64,000 bases of DNA from Pseudomonas iranensis. GTDB lineage: Bacteria; Pseudomonadota; Gammaproteobacteria; Pseudomonadales; Pseudomonadaceae. Location of the stretch: positions 3,224,001 through 3,288,000 of the forward strand of contig NZ_CP077092.1 in NCBI RefSeq assembly GCF_014268585.2. The letters are read 5' to 3'. The notes beneath the pieces were generated by a model. The model saw only the letters and a list, made by a program, of their open reading frames with translations, searched no databases and had not been told where the DNA came from. Shown here piece after piece: positions 44,886-55,240 of the stretch (the first letter of the stretch is position 1; each line of letters opens with the position of its first letter). The position numbers were made by a program, and so were the translations under genes.

Positions 44886-45031
44886 GGTGCCTCCTACTGA
44901 ACAAGTGGGAGTCGGTTCGTCCGTGAAGCAGACCGCGAAAGAAGTCTGCGTCGCGGCCATTAACAATGGGTTAACGCTGGTTCAGCGCAAATATTGCGGC
45001 GTATTACAGAAACAATGCGATCGATAGGCAC

Positions 45032-45055
45032 AAAAAAGGACCTTCTCGGCCCTTT
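45032..45055 (-). terminator. Terminator of cptA
   Basis: On the minus strand AAAGGGCCGAGAAGGTCCTTT (one mismatch in the stem) is followed by TTTTTTG, just after the cptA stop codon. Confidence 0.65.
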
Positions 45056-45061
45056 GTCGTT

Positions 45062-46804
45062 TTACTTCTGCGCGACTTCCGCCGGATCCGGGTGCTTTGG
45101 CTTCATCAAACTGAAGTCAATCAACGCCCGCCGCGGTGCCTGATACGGATCGCCAATCAGCAGCTTGCGCGGTACGAAGCTGTCGCTGACCAGGCTTCTA
45201 CTGCGATCCAGTTCATCGGAGCTCAACCCGGCCAAGTCCGCCCAGGTATGAATGAGCTGCGAGCTGCTGTACGGGCGGCTGAGGTCGCCGGCGAAGTTCC
45301 AGTCGTGGTTTTCCTTCCACTTCGGCGAGGCCCAGGCCATGAACGGGATAGTGTACATCGGCGCGGTCGGCTTGTTTTCGTTGCGCCCCAGCGTGCCGTG
45401 GCCGGCGGAGTCGAAGACATCCTCACCGTGGTCGGAAAGGTACAGCAGGAAGCCATTCGGGTCGGTTTTGGCGTAGTCCTTGATCAGGCTCGAGACCACG
45501 AAGTCGTTGTACAGCACGGCATTGTCATAGCTGTTGTAAGTCGGTACCTGATCGTCACGCACGCCAGCCGGAACGCCCTGGCGATCCTTGAACTTGTCGA
45601 ACGTCGGCGGATAACGGTACTGATAGCTCATGTGCGTGCCGAGCAGATGCACGACGATCAGCTTGCGCGGCGCCGCATCGGCCAGCGCCTTGTTGAACGG
45701 CTCGATGACGTCGCCATCGTATTGCGCCGAGTTCTGGTTGCGGTTGTTGTTCAGGTACACCTGCTCGTCAGCCTGTTCGGAGAAGGTCGTGAGCATGGTG
45801 TTGCGCTTGGTCATGGTCTGCTGGTTGGTGATCCAGAAGGTCTTGTAACCGGCCTGTTTCATCACGCTCACCAGCGATGGCGTCGACAGGTACAGATCCG
45901 GGTTCTGCTCATCGGCGAAGGTCAGCACTTGCTGCAGCGCTTCGATGGTGTAAGGGCGCGGGGTGATGACGTTGTCGAAAACCGCCAGTTGATCCTTGAG
46001 CTTGTCCAGTTCCGGCGTGGTGTTGCGCGGGTATCCGTAAAGACTCATGCGCTGGCGGTTGGTCGACTCGCCAATCACCAGCACCAAAGTCGCCGGTTGC
46101 CCGGCCGAGGCGTCCTTGAGGTTTTTCAGCGGCGCGATCTTGCTGGCACTGTCGAGCATGCCTTGCATGTCCCCCAGCGTTTCCAGATAGCGGTGATAGG
46201 CCACAGCCATCTGCCACGGCACGGCAGGCTCGATGCGGGTTTCGAATTTCTCGAAGCCTTCAGCGAAATTGCCCATGCGCATGGTTTGCTTGACCAGCGG
46301 GTAGCCGACCACGGCGATGACAATCGCCGTCGCCGCTACCAGCGCGCGACCACGCGGCATGTACACAGGGCGCAGGCGCGTCCACAGAAACCAGGCAAAC
46401 GCGGTATGGGCGAGGAACGCCGGGATCATCCACCAGGCGAAATACTGGGTCATGTACTCGCCGGCTTCCGACACGTTCGACTCGAACATGATGAAGATGA
46501 CGCTCTGCGAGAATTCCTGCTGATAAATGAAAAAGTAGCCGAGGCTGGCCATCGAGCAGGCCCACAGCACCACACCGATGATCGCCGCGAGCAGGCGAGT
46601 CTGTTTGGGGAACAGCAGCATCGGCGCCAGCCACAGCGCGCTCATCACGAATGCCTGACGAAATCCGGTGAAGCCGGACGTGCCAGTCAGCTGGATCAGC
46701 AGTTGGGTAATACCCGAGAAGTACCAGAAGAAGACGAACAGCCAGATGAATCCGGCCCAGTCGAACCCGGTCGCAGTCGTTTTGCTGCGTTTGAACAATG
46801 CCAT
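45062..46804 (-). CDS. cptA: Phosphoethanolamine transferase CptA
   Basis: A 580-residue inner-membrane enzyme of the EptA/OpgE sulfatase-like family. Five N-terminal membrane segments lie within about 1-175, followed by a periplasmic alkaline-phosphatase fold. T248 in VLVIGESTNRQRMSLYGYPR is the phospho-acceptor, and SDHGEDV near the end is a metal motif. It follows E. coli CptA closely over its whole length (KTFWITNQQTMTKRNTMLT, LIVVHLLGTHMSYQYRYP), so transfer of phosphoethanolamine to the lipopolysaccharide core is expected. GGAG precedes the ATG. Confidence 0.9.
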   Translation of the reverse strand: MALFKRSKTTATGFDWAGFIWLFVFFWYFSGITQLLIQLTGTSGFTGFRQAFVMSALWLAPMLLFPKQTRLLAAIIGVVLWACSMASLGYFFIYQQEFSQSVIFIMFESNVSEAGEYMTQYFAWWMIPAFLAHTAFAWFLWTRLRPVYMPRGRALVAATAIVIAVVGYPLVKQTMRMGNFAEGFEKFETRIEPAVPWQMAVAYHRYLETLGDMQGMLDSASKIAPLKNLKDASAGQPATLVLVIGESTNRQRMSLYGYPRNTTPELDKLKDQLAVFDNVITPRPYTIEALQQVLTFADEQNPDLYLSTPSLVSVMKQAGYKTFWITNQQTMTKRNTMLTTFSEQADEQVYLNNNRNQNSAQYDGDVIEPFNKALADAAPRKLIVVHLLGTHMSYQYRYPPTFDKFKDRQGVPAGVRDDQVPTYNSYDNAVLYNDFVVSSLIKDYAKTDPNGFLLYLSDHGEDVFDSAGHGTLGRNENKPTAPMYTIPFMAWASPKWKENHDWNFAGDLSRPYSSSQLIHTWADLAGLSSDELDRSRSLVSDSFVPRKLLIGDPYQAPRRALIDFSLMKPKHPDPAEVAQK

Positions 46805-47015
46805 TCAGCGCTCCAGCTCAATCATCAGACCCACGCCGGAAACGCTTCCATGACACCGACGAACAGAGGCCGTACGCGCAGGCACGGCCAGAATGGGGCG
46901 GAGTATCCCCAAGGGCTTGTGAAAGATTTGTTAAGCGCCGCGTTTGTTGAGTATCAAGCGGTCAGAGGTGCAACGTGTCGGGAACGACGGGGGCCGTTCC
47001 CGATGCAGGCGGGGA

Positions 47016-47198
47016 TCAGGCGTGGGGGGCGCGCTGGACAACCGGACGCGGTTGCGGCTGCGAGCCCTGGGTCAATGCGCGCAATTGCGCCAATTCGTGC
47101 TTCAACTGGTCGCGCTCGTCTTTCAACTGGCGCAATTCATCGCGACGGATCGTAACGTAGAGGGTTTGTGGCGGCATTGCTGTGTGTACTGTGCCCAT
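47016..47198 (-). CDS. Small coiled-coil protein, 60 residues
   Basis: The middle (RRDELRQLKDERDQLKHELA) is a heptad-type coiled coil, followed by a Gln/Pro-rich tail. GAGGTGAGC sits just before the ATG, which supports translation. Function unknown; it has no signal peptide. Confidence 0.65.
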   Translation of the reverse strand: MGTVHTAMPPQTLYVTIRRDELRQLKDERDQLKHELAQLRALTQGSQPQPRPVVQRAPHA

Positions 47199-47473
47199 TG
47201 CTCACCTCGCAAATGGCGTGCATCAACTGTAAGTCACTCCTCGTTCCGAGGCGCTTGATTTACTATCGGCGCCAATTTTGATTTCTTTTGCCCTGGAAGG
47301 GAACTTTTTTATTTTTCATGGTCGGTGTGTCTTCGGCAGGATTCGGGGCGTTATCACTCTGGATCGGGCACAATGCCCGGAAACTTCATCGCAACGCTCT
47401 GGACTAACCTCCATCAGTCGCGTTGGGCTATAACCAATGACACACATTTATTTGTAGTAAGGAGCATCAGCAC

Positions 47474-48454
47474 ATGCAACTCGGGATTATTGGACTGGGC
47501 CGCATGGGCGGCAATATTGCGCGACGTCTGATGCTCAACGGGCACACCACCGTTGTTTACGACCGCAATACCGCTTTCATCGATAACCTGGTCGCCGAGG
47601 GCTCCACTGGCGTCGCCGACTTGCCAGCGCTGGTCGCCGGCCTCGACAAGCCGCGCGCGGTCTGGGTCATGCTGCCGGCGGGCGCACCGACCGAAGACAC
47701 CATCAACACCCTGAGCGAACTGCTCGAACCCGGCGATACCATCATCGACGGCGGCAACACCAACTACAAGGACGACATTCGTCGCGCAAAGACGCTGAAC
47801 GAGAAGGGCCTGCATTACATCGACGTCGGCACCTCCGGCGGCGTCTGGGGTCTGGAACGCGGCTATTGCATGATGATTGGCGGCGACGCCGAGACGGTCA
47901 AACGTCTGGATCCGCTGTTCGCCGCACTGGCGCCGGGCATGGGCGACATCCCGCGCACCAAGGATCGCAAGTCCGATGACCACCGTGCCGAGCACGGTTA
48001 CATCCACGCCGGCCCCGCCGGGGCCGGGCACTTCGTGAAGATGATTCACAATGGCATCGAGTACGGCATGATGGCCGCATTCGCCGAGGGCTTCGACATC
48101 CTCAAGACCAAATCCAGCGAACGCCTGCCGGAAGATCAGCGATTTGATCTGAACGTGGCTGATATCGCGGAAGTCTGGCGTCGTGGCAGCGTGGTTTCTT
48201 CGTGGCTGCTGGACCTGACTGCCGATGCGCTGGCCAGCGATCCGAAGCTCGACGGCTTCTCCGGCTCGGTCGCCGACAGTGGCGAAGGCCAATGGACCAT
48301 CGAAGCGGCCATGGAGCAAGCGGTGCCGGTACCGGTGCTGTCCAACTCGCTGTTCTCCCGTTACCGCTCACGCGGGCAGGGCACCTTCGGTGACAAGATC
48401 CTGTCGGCACAACGCTTCGGCTTCGGCGGCCACGTGGAGATTGCCAAGAAATGA
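47474..48454 (+). CDS. gnd: 6-phosphogluconate dehydrogenase, decarboxylating (short form)
   Basis: A 326-residue enzyme that oxidatively decarboxylates 6-phosphogluconate to ribulose 5-phosphate. GLGRMG (7-12) is the cofactor loop, [18 protein letters not shown] and [12 protein letters not shown] are substrate and active-site motifs. At about 330 rather than 470 residues it belongs to the short YqeC/GndA type, often NAD-dependent. AAGGAG precedes the ATG. The stop overlaps the zwf start (ATGA). Pseudomonads mainly use the Entner-Doudoroff route, so this pair gives the oxidative pentose phosphate branch. Confidence 0.93.
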   Translation: MQLGIIGLGRMGGNIARRLMLNGHTTVVYDRNTAFIDNLVAEGSTGVADLPALVAGLDKPRAVWVMLPAGAPTEDTINTLSELLEPGDTIIDGGNTNYKDDIRRAKTLNEKGLHYIDVGTSGGVWGLERGYCMMIGGDAETVKRLDPLFAALAPGMGDIPRTKDRKSDDHRAEHGYIHAGPAGAGHFVKMIHNGIEYGMMAAFAEGFDILKTKSSERLPEDQRFDLNVADIAEVWRRGSVVSSWLLDLTADALASDPKLDGFSGSVADSGEGQWTIEAAMEQAVPVPVLSNSLFSRYRSRGQGTFGDKILSAQRFGFGGHVEIAKK

Positions 48455-49974
48455 CCCGTACGATCCGCAGAAAATCCAAGGCAGAACCCGCACCACCGAC
48501 CACGCTGTTCCTGTTCGGTGCCCACGGCGACCTGGTCAAGCGCTTGCTCATGCCGGCGCTGTACAACCTCAGTCGCGACGGCCTGCTCGACGAGAATCTG
48601 CGGATCGTCGGCGTTGATCACAACGCCATTACCGATGAAGCCTTTGCGCACAAGCTCGAAGACTTCATCCGTACCGAAGTGGCGGCGAAGGTCGGCAAGG
48701 GCGATCAGATGCTTGATCCGGCCTTGTGGGCCAAGCTCGCCAAAGGCATCAGCTACGTCCAGGGCGATTTCCTCGACGACAGCACTTATTCAGCCCTGGC
48801 GGCGAAAATCGCCGACAGCGGCACCGGCAATGCGGTGTTCTACCTGGCCACCGCGCCGCGTTTCTTCAGTGAAGTGGTGCGCCGCCTCGGCAGCGCCGGT
48901 TTGCTCGAAGAGACTCCAGAAGCATTCAGAAGGGTGGTGATCGAGAAGCCGTTCGGCTCCGACCTGCACACCGCCGAAGCCTTGAACGCCTGCCTGCTCA
49001 AGGTCATGAGCGAAAAGCAGATCTACCGGATCGACCACTATCTGGGCAAGGAAACCGTGCAGAACATCCTGGTCAGCCGGTTCTCCAACAGCCTGTTCGA
49101 AGCGTTCTGGAACAACCATTACATCGACCACGTGCAAATCACCGCGGCGGAAACCGTCGGTGTCGAAACCCGTGGCAGTTTTTACGAACACACCGGCGCG
49201 CTGCGCGACATGGTGCCCAATCACCTGTTCCAGTTGCTGGCCATGGTCGCCATGGAACCGCCGGCTGCTTTCGGCGCTGACGCGGTGCGCGGTGAGAAAG
49301 CCAAAGTGGTCGGGGCGATTCGTCCCTGGTCGACGGAGGAAGCCCGGGCCAACTCGGTGCGCGGTCAGTACAGCGCCGGCGAGCGCGATGGCCAGCCATT
49401 GAAGGGTTATCGCGAAGAAGCCAACGTCTCGCCCGACAGCACCACGGAAACCTACGTGGCGCTGAAGGTGATGATCGATAACTGGCGCTGGGTCGGCGTG
49501 CCGTTCTATCTGCGCACCGGCAAGCGCATGAGCGTGCGCGACACCGAGATCGTCATCTGCTTCAAACCGGCGCCGTACGCGCAGTTCCGCGACACCGAAG
49601 TCGACGAGTTGCAGCCGACTTACCTGCGTATCCAGATCCAGCCAAACGAAGGCATGTGGTTCGACCTGCTGGCCAAGCGCCCGGGGCCGGCGCTGAACAT
49701 GGCCAATATCGAGCTGGGTTTTGCATATAAGGATTTCTTCGAGATGCAGCCTTCCACCGGCTACGAAACCTTGATCTATGACTGCCTGACCGGTGATCAG
49801 ACGCTGTTCCAGCGTGCCGACAACATCGAGAACGGTTGGCGAGCCGTGCAGCCTTTCCTTGATGCGTGGCAGCAGGACGCCAGCGTCGAGACTTATGCGG
49901 CCGGCGAAGATGGCCCGCAAGCTGCCGAAGATCTCCTGACTCGTGATGGTCGCGTCTGGCACAGCCTGGGATGA
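48451..49974 (+). CDS. zwf: Glucose-6-phosphate dehydrogenase
   Basis: A 507-residue enzyme making 6-phosphogluconolactone and NAD(P)H from glucose 6-phosphate. [16 protein letters not shown] is the cofactor-binding start and [10 protein letters not shown] contains the catalytic His/Lys signature; EKPFGSDL is also conserved. It overlaps gnd by four bases and the HAD gene by four. As the gene pairs with gnd rather than pgl/eda it corresponds to the second Zwf of P. putida-type genomes (ZwfB); that name is inference. Confidence 0.94.
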   Translation: MTRTIRRKSKAEPAPPTTLFLFGAHGDLVKRLLMPALYNLSRDGLLDENLRIVGVDHNAITDEAFAHKLEDFIRTEVAAKVGKGDQMLDPALWAKLAKGISYVQGDFLDDSTYSALAAKIADSGTGNAVFYLATAPRFFSEVVRRLGSAGLLEETPEAFRRVVIEKPFGSDLHTAEALNACLLKVMSEKQIYRIDHYLGKETVQNILVSRFSNSLFEAFWNNHYIDHVQITAAETVGVETRGSFYEHTGALRDMVPNHLFQLLAMVAMEPPAAFGADAVRGEKAKVVGAIRPWSTEEARANSVRGQYSAGERDGQPLKGYREEANVSPDSTTETYVALKVMIDNWRWVGVPFYLRTGKRMSVRDTEIVICFKPAPYAQFRDTEVDELQPTYLRIQIQPNEGMWFDLLAKRPGPALNMANIELGFAYKDFFEMQPSTGYETLIYDCLTGDQTLFQRADNIENGWRAVQPFLDAWQQDASVETYAAGEDGPQAAEDLLTRDGRVWHSLG

Positions 49975-50792
49975 GTGATTTGTCGAAACAACCGATACGT
50001 TTTCTGCTCAGCGATATGGACGGCACGCTGTTATTGCCGGATCACACACTGAATCAACGCACCATTAACGCCGTTCGCTCGTTGCGCGAGGCCGGCGTGC
50101 TGTTCAGCCTCGCCAGCGGCCGCCCGCCGAAAGCCATGTTGCAGCAGATCGAGGCGCTAGGCGTTGATCTGCCGACAGCGGCGTTCAATGGCGGCACCAT
50201 CGTCAAACCGGACGGCACTCTGTTGGCCGCGCATTATCTGCCGGCGACGACCGCGCTGATTGCTCTGGCGCAGTTTGCCGATCAGCCGGACGTGGAAATC
50301 TGGGTGTTCAGCGGCGGTGACTGGCTGCTCAAGGACCCGCACGGGCCGATGGTCCCGCGTGAACAGAGCGGCCTCGGCTATCCGCCGGTGGTGGTCGAGA
50401 GTTTCGAACCGTATCTGGAGCGTATCGACAAGATCGTTGCCACCAGCAACAACACTGAGTTGCTGATTGAGCTGGAGGCGCAGCTGTTGCCGAAGGTCAA
50501 CGGCATGGCGCAAGTGTCGCGCTCGCAGCCGGTGTATCTGGACGTCACTGCGCTTGAGGCCAACAAAGGCACCGCGCTGACAACAATTGCCGAATACCTC
50601 GGCGTACCACTGGAACAGACCGCCGTCATCGGCGATGGTGGCAACGACCCGGCAATGTTCAAATGCGCCGGGCTGTCGATTGCCATGGGCCAGGCGGAAG
50701 AGGCGGTGAAGCGCCAGGCTGACGTCGTTACCGCATCGAACACCGAAGACGGCGTGGCACAGGCGATCGAAAAGTACATCCTCCCGCGCTGA
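49971..50792 (+). CDS. Cof-type HAD-IIB sugar phosphatase
   Basis: A 273-residue HAD hydrolase. Motif I is LLSDMDGTLL (nucleophile D15), motif II LASGR, and motif IV GDGGNDPAM; the middle holds a type IIB cap. Substrates of this group are sugar phosphates or nucleotides. The start overlaps the zwf stop by four bases, so it is in the gnd-zwf operon and may trim a phosphorylated sugar overflow; that is inference. Confidence 0.88.
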   Translation: MSDLSKQPIRFLLSDMDGTLLLPDHTLNQRTINAVRSLREAGVLFSLASGRPPKAMLQQIEALGVDLPTAAFNGGTIVKPDGTLLAAHYLPATTALIALAQFADQPDVEIWVFSGGDWLLKDPHGPMVPREQSGLGYPPVVVESFEPYLERIDKIVATSNNTELLIELEAQLLPKVNGMAQVSRSQPVYLDVTALEANKGTALTTIAEYLGVPLEQTAVIGDGGNDPAMFKCAGLSIAMGQAEEAVKRQADVVTASNTEDGVAQAIEKYILPR

Positions 50793-50810
50793 CCCGACAC
50801 AAAACCCAAT

Positions 50811-50897
50811 GTGGGAGCGAGCCTGCTCGCGATGAAGGCGCACATTCAACACCTTCTTTGCCTGACCCAACTCATTCGCGAGCAGGCTCGCTCCCAC
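50811..50897. repeat. REPIN
   Basis: GTGGGAGCGAGCCTGCTCGCGATG and the inverted CATTCGCGAGCAGGCTCGCTCCCAC, separated by about 40 bases, between convergent HAD and nhaB genes. Confidence 0.9.
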
Positions 50898-50915
50898 AGG
50901 GTTATTCAGTGTGGC

Positions 50916-52418
50916 TTAGAGCCAGTAGCTCACCGCATACCAGCCCAACGAGCCCATCACCACCGTGTACGGTACCGCCATCCACACCATGCGTCCGTAC
51001 GACAAACGCACCAGCGGCGCGATCGCCGAGGTCAGCAGGAACAGAAATGCTGCCTGACCATTCGGCGTCGCCACGCTCGGCAGGTTGGTCCCGGTGTTGA
51101 TCGCAATCGCCAATGTCTCAAAATGCTCCCGGCTCATGTGCCCGGCGAGGAACGCCTGTTTCACTTCGGTGATGTAAATGGTCGCGACAAACACGTTATC
51201 GCTGATCGCCGAGAGCAGGCCGTTGGCGATAAACAACATCCCCGGCTGCTGATCCACCGGCAATGCCAAAACCCAGTGGATCAGCGGCGCGAACAGCTGC
51301 TGATCATGGATCACCGCCACCACGGCGAAAAACACCACCAGCAGCGCGGTAAACGGCATGGCGTCCTTGAACGCGCTGCCCAGGCGATGCTCGTCGGTGA
51401 TGCCGGTAAACGCAGTGATCAACACAATCACCATCAAACCGATCAGGCCGACTTCAGCCAGGTGAAACGCCAGGCAACCCATCAGAATCAGCGCCGCCGC
51501 GCCTTGCACCAGCAGCGCTGCCGTCTGACGAGGCGTGCGTTTGGCGTTGTCCTCGGCAGCGTAGTTGGCCAACACAGCGCGGACGTTGTCCGGCAGCAGC
51601 GTGCCGTATCCGAACCAGCGCAGCTTCTCCAGCAGCACGCAAGTAACCAGACCCGCCACCAGTACCGGCAGCGACACCGGGGCAACTTTCTGGAAGAACT
51701 CGCCGAAATGCCAGCCCATCTCATGGCCGATCAACAGGTTCTGCGGCTCACCGACCAAGGTGCAGACGCCACCGAGCGCTGTGCCGACCGCACCGTGCAT
51801 CAGCAGGCTGCGCAGGAAAGCGCGGAATTGATTGAGGTCTTCGTGGTGCAGGGTCGGCAGATGCTGATCGTCACTGAATTCGCTGTCCTGACGGGGATCG
51901 TTGCCCGACGCCACCCGGTGATAAACCGAATAAAAACCCACCGCCGCACTGATGATTACCGCCGTCACCGTCAGCGCATCCAGGAACGCAGAAAGAAACG
52001 CCGAGAGAAAGCAGAACATCAACGCCAGCGCTGCTTTCGAACGTACGCCCAACAACAGCCGCGAAAACAGGAACAGCAGCAGATCTTTCATGAAGTAGAT
52101 TCCGGCAACCATGAACATCAGCAGCAGGATCACCGGGAAGTTGTGCAGCAACTCATCGTAAAGCGCTTGCGGCGTGGTCATCTTCAGCAGCAGCGCTTCG
52201 ATCAACAACAAACCGCCCGGCATTAACGGATAACACTTGAGCGCCATGGCCAGGGTGAAGATGAATTCGATCACCAGCAGCCAGCCTGCGGCGACAGGTC
52301 CCGCGGTAAATAGCACCAAGGCATTGAGGATCAGAAAACCGACGATGGTCGCCTTGTACCAGCGTGGCGATTGCCCGAGGAAGTTGTGCGCGAACGCTTG
52401 GGCGATTGAACCGGACAT
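50916..52418 (-). CDS. nhaB: Na+/H+ antiporter NhaB
   Basis: A 500-residue inner-membrane antiporter that expels sodium in exchange for protons. The N-terminus [17 protein letters not shown], the central [11 protein letters not shown] and [17 protein letters not shown] near the end are NhaB signatures, and about 12 hydrophobic segments are seen. AGGAG precedes the ATG. The 248 bases upstream hold only a short palindrome (GATCCCGA/TCGGGATC, 52494-52515) and no gene. Confidence 0.93.
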   Translation of the reverse strand: MSGSIAQAFAHNFLGQSPRWYKATIVGFLILNALVLFTAGPVAAGWLLVIEFIFTLAMALKCYPLMPGGLLLIEALLLKMTTPQALYDELLHNFPVILLLMFMVAGIYFMKDLLLFLFSRLLLGVRSKAALALMFCFLSAFLSAFLDALTVTAVIISAAVGFYSVYHRVASGNDPRQDSEFSDDQHLPTLHHEDLNQFRAFLRSLLMHGAVGTALGGVCTLVGEPQNLLIGHEMGWHFGEFFQKVAPVSLPVLVAGLVTCVLLEKLRWFGYGTLLPDNVRAVLANYAAEDNAKRTPRQTAALLVQGAAALILMGCLAFHLAEVGLIGLMVIVLITAFTGITDEHRLGSAFKDAMPFTALLVVFFAVVAVIHDQQLFAPLIHWVLALPVDQQPGMLFIANGLLSAISDNVFVATIYITEVKQAFLAGHMSREHFETLAIAINTGTNLPSVATPNGQAAFLFLLTSAIAPLVRLSYGRMVWMAVPYTVVMGSLGWYAVSYWL

Positions 52419-52666
52419 CGGCTGCTCCTTTTATTTAGAAGCGCGAAAGTTGCCGGATGTGTCGAGTAAGATCAAGTAGTGGTCGCGCCTTACGATCCCG
52501 AAAAAGCTCGGGATCCGTTCATCGATACAACAGCGGGCCGTCGAGGCATGTCTCGGCGGCACACTATTCTGCGCAAGGGAATATCCGAGCCGATCATCCA
52601 GCTCGTGTAATCACCAGCAGGGGGAAGTTGATTTGAGTTCCTTTTCCGCTCAGATCCGCAGCAAGC

Positions 52667-53287
52667 TCAATTGACCACTACGATCCGCATGTCGGATATT
52701 TGATTATTAATCCCCCAAGCGGTGAACCGCTGGGGACCCGCTTGAAGGCCTTCCACCTTAGCTCTCCATTCCCCGGATGGGGCAACTTCAAGATTCTGCA
52801 CACGCCTACCATTGTGCAGCAGTCCGACGGAGGTCTCGGGCTGACTGAAACCGACAATTATCAAGCTGCTATAGGAGGTACTGCCGCCTTCGTGGATTTC
52901 CCGGTTGCCAGAATCACTGATGGAGTCGATATAGGTGTAGTCCTCCGGCACTATTTCGATTTGCCAATAAGGGGGTAATGCGCTCTCGGCGCCTCGAACA
53001 TAATACAGGTGCGCCCCCAGTTCCTGATTCTCCAACGACACCTTGAACTCGCCATTGGCCATCGACACGTGAGCTTGAAGGTAGGTGTTTTTGTCAGCAA
53101 TTCCAAGAGCCTGATCATCAGCCGTCGAGCCAGTAAGCGTGAACGTCCTGCTCTTGGTGCGGCCACCGTCCTTGATGGACCGGCCACGGTCATCAACCAC
53201 TTTCAGGATCTTTGGAGCGCTGTCTGATTTTCCATTCGCAGAAAAGATCTCGGTCTGCGAGTCGGTAGGTCTCAATTTATCAGTCAT
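52667..53287 (-). CDS. Hypothetical protein with Ig-like repeat
   Basis: A 206-residue protein not recognised by name. The second half (YIDSISDSGNREIHEGGSTS, then VGLLHNGRRVQNLEV and GEWRAKVEGL) reads like a bacterial Ig-like or big-repeat domain. No signal peptide is seen. AAGGAA precedes the ATG at 53287. Base composition is a little lower in GC than the housekeeping neighbours. It may belong with the other Ig-like gene at 57144. Confidence 0.65.
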   Translation of the reverse strand: MTDKLRPTDSQTEIFSANGKSDSAPKILKVVDDRGRSIKDGGRTKSRTFTLTGSTADDQALGIADKNTYLQAHVSMANGEFKVSLENQELGAHLYYVRGAESALPPYWQIEIVPEDYTYIDSISDSGNREIHEGGSTSYSSLIIVGFSQPETSVGLLHNGRRVQNLEVAPSGEWRAKVEGLQAGPQRFTAWGINNQISDMRIVVVN

Positions 53288-53429
53288 TTTGAATTCCTTT
53301 TTCAGGTAGTACACGCAGCCATCTGCGCGCCCTGTCATCTGATCCCTGATCAAAGGAGACGTCTACTGTCAGAAATTACAGGTACAGCTATCTATCCGAC
53401 AGACGGTAAGTCCGGGTGCAGGTGTCGAC

Positions 53430-54719
53430 TTATTGATTCAAATAACGCGCAACCACTGCCCGATAGTTTCCATCCAACGAGTAACCACCAACGACAATGC
53501 CTCCGTCAGCCTGCACGGCCAACGAATTGGCTGTATCAAGACTTCGTCTCAAGCGCGTGCGCAACCAACCGTGGCCGTGGCCGAATTCTGGGTCGAGGCT
53601 GCCATTGAGTTGAAACCGTGCAACCATGAAGTCGGCTTCAATCCCGCCAATAGTTGCCCCCACGGCGATGATTCGACCGTCACTCATTAGCTGGGCGGCG
53701 TTCCATTGGCAGCCGCTGGGACCGATGTCCAAGACGTGTGGCTGGCCATGGTGACTGTGCAAGTCGGGCCGGCCATTGGCGTGCAGGACGAACGTCAGAC
53801 AGCGAATCGGATCGCGGCTGCTGCCGAAGCAGTAGAGCCTGTCGGCGGACTCGATGATCTGGCTGACCTGAGCGCTTTTGCCATGGGCCTTGAAGGACAT
53901 GAAGCCGTCTACGGCAAAACGTTCGTCCAGCCTGCCATCGGGTTGATACACCGCCAACAGGCCTTGTTGAGGAAAGTCGATGCAACCCGCCACCACGATG
54001 CGGCCGTCCTTTTTCAACAAGAGAGTGCTCAGCCAGGTATTGAGCAGCAGATGGCGCACCACGACGAATCCGCGCCCGTTGAACGATTCGTCCAGGCTGC
54101 CATCGGGGCGAAGGCGGATCAGCATGCCGGCGTGATCGGCGAGGCTGAAATTATGATTGGCGATCAGCAGAATGCGGCCGTCGTCCTGCAGCGCAAAGTC
54201 GCAGGCTTCGACACCCGGCACGCCCGGCGGTAACCAGTTGTCGCGGGTGCCCATGGACAGCTCGCCGGGCAGGCGCACGATCTGGAAGCCGTCATCACCG
54301 AAGGTTCGGTCTGGCTGGCCGTTGGCATCGAACATGGCGAGGGCGGGCAGGGTGCGATGGGTATTTTCATAATGCAGGCCGGCCAACAGGATTCTTCCGT
54401 CGGGCAGCACCTGGACCTTGCCGGCCTTGGCTTCGAAACCGTTAACGAAGCTGCTGATCACGCTGCCCTGATCACCAAAGGACAGATCGGCCGAGCCATC
54501 CGCCAACAGCCGCGCCAGGCCAAATCGGCTACCTTTTGGCGTGCCAACTTTGGCCGCGACCAGAATCCGCCCCTGTGCATCGAGCGCTACATGCTGAGTC
54601 TGGCTCGATAGACTGCCGGCAAAGTACACCTGCGCAACACCGCCAATGGCGAATGCCGAGTCGAGCGAACCGGGGTTGTTCCATGCAGTAGGCAGCGCAA
54701 AAGCGTTCAGGGTGGACAT
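53430..54719 (-). CDS. Delta-60 repeat protein
   Basis: A 429-residue protein built of about seven copies of a repeat of roughly 55 residues with a core such as LLADGSADLSFGDQG, MFDANGQPDRTFGDDG or LRPDGSLDESFNGRG, each followed by DGRILLAG-like strands. This is the delta-60 repeat (TIGR02608-type), predicted to form a beta-propeller-like array. No signal peptide. ATG 54719 has AGGAG eight bases upstream. Function unknown, perhaps a surface or toxin-related protein. Confidence 0.82.
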   Translation of the reverse strand: MSTLNAFALPTAWNNPGSLDSAFAIGGVAQVYFAGSLSSQTQHVALDAQGRILVAAKVGTPKGSRFGLARLLADGSADLSFGDQGSVISSFVNGFEAKAGKVQVLPDGRILLAGLHYENTHRTLPALAMFDANGQPDRTFGDDGFQIVRLPGELSMGTRDNWLPPGVPGVEACDFALQDDGRILLIANHNFSLADHAGMLIRLRPDGSLDESFNGRGFVVVRHLLLNTWLSTLLLKKDGRIVVAGCIDFPQQGLLAVYQPDGRLDERFAVDGFMSFKAHGKSAQVSQIIESADRLYCFGSSRDPIRCLTFVLHANGRPDLHSHHGQPHVLDIGPSGCQWNAAQLMSDGRIIAVGATIGGIEADFMVARFQLNGSLDPEFGHGHGWLRTRLRRSLDTANSLAVQADGGIVVGGYSLDGNYRAVVARYLNQ

Positions 54720-54933
54720 GCCCGCATCTCCTTGCGAGTTGAGCAAAACCGGGGACCCGGTCGGCTAACTGCACGAGCGAAACATTCAATCCCTGAACCG
54801 CGAGAAGTACAACTGGATGAACTAACAGAACGACGGTCGCACTGTGCCAGAACAGTGTCTTGTTGAACCAGTCGCAAGCATGCCAAGCATTCCCGTAAAA
54901 CTGGCCTGACAAGTTACGGTTTACCAATATGAA

Positions 54934-54964
54934 AAGGGCGGATGACTTTGCGTCATCCGCCCTT
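54934..54964 (-). terminator. Terminator
   Basis: AAGGGCGGATGAC and GTCATCCGCCCTT form a 13-bp stem ten bases after the stop codon of the 54974 gene. The T tract on the minus strand is short (TTTC). Confidence 0.75.
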
Positions 54965-54973
54965 GTTCGGTTA

Positions 54974-55240
54974 TCAGTGTGGCATCGACCACGATTGCAG
55001 TGTGTGGCCGTCTTCGCTGAGCTCAGCGCGGGCCTGTTGCAGCAGTTGTTCGAGTTGCGCCGGGTCAGAGTAGGCGCTGCTCGGGATCTGTTTGCGACCG
55101 ATGTGGGAATTGGTGCGGTCGACGACGGTCAGGCTCAGTTCGCCATTGCCGTCTTGTGGCGCCCAGGCTACGCATTGAAAAGGCTTGAACGCGTGGTTGG
55201 CAATCAAAAGAGCTTCGTTGATACGCAGCGGGGCAGTCAT
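54974..55240 (-). CDS. Conserved hypothetical protein, 88 residues
   Basis: Soluble, no signal or membrane segment. LRINEALLIANHAFKPFQCV and LSLTVVDRTNSHIGRKQIP are conserved-looking, but no domain is recognised. AGAAGA before the ATG is a modest ribosome site. It has its own terminator. Confidence 0.65.
   Translation of the reverse strand: MTAPLRINEALLIANHAFKPFQCVAWAPQDGNGELSLTVVDRTNSHIGRKQIPSSAYSDPAQLEQLLQQARAELSEDGHTLQSWSMPH

Noticed and set aside
45092..47155. 687-codon + frame opposite cptA
   Set aside because: Shadow of cptA; the protein has an Arg/His/Gln-rich composition typical of antisense translation.
47199..47473. HexR-type site before gnd-zwf
   Set aside because: No TTGT-N7-ACAA-type palindrome was found in the upstream region.
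50811..52226. 471-codon + frame opposite nhaB starting in a REPIN
   Set aside because: A Gln/His/Arg-rich shadow of nhaB; the true gene on the other strand is a complete NhaB.
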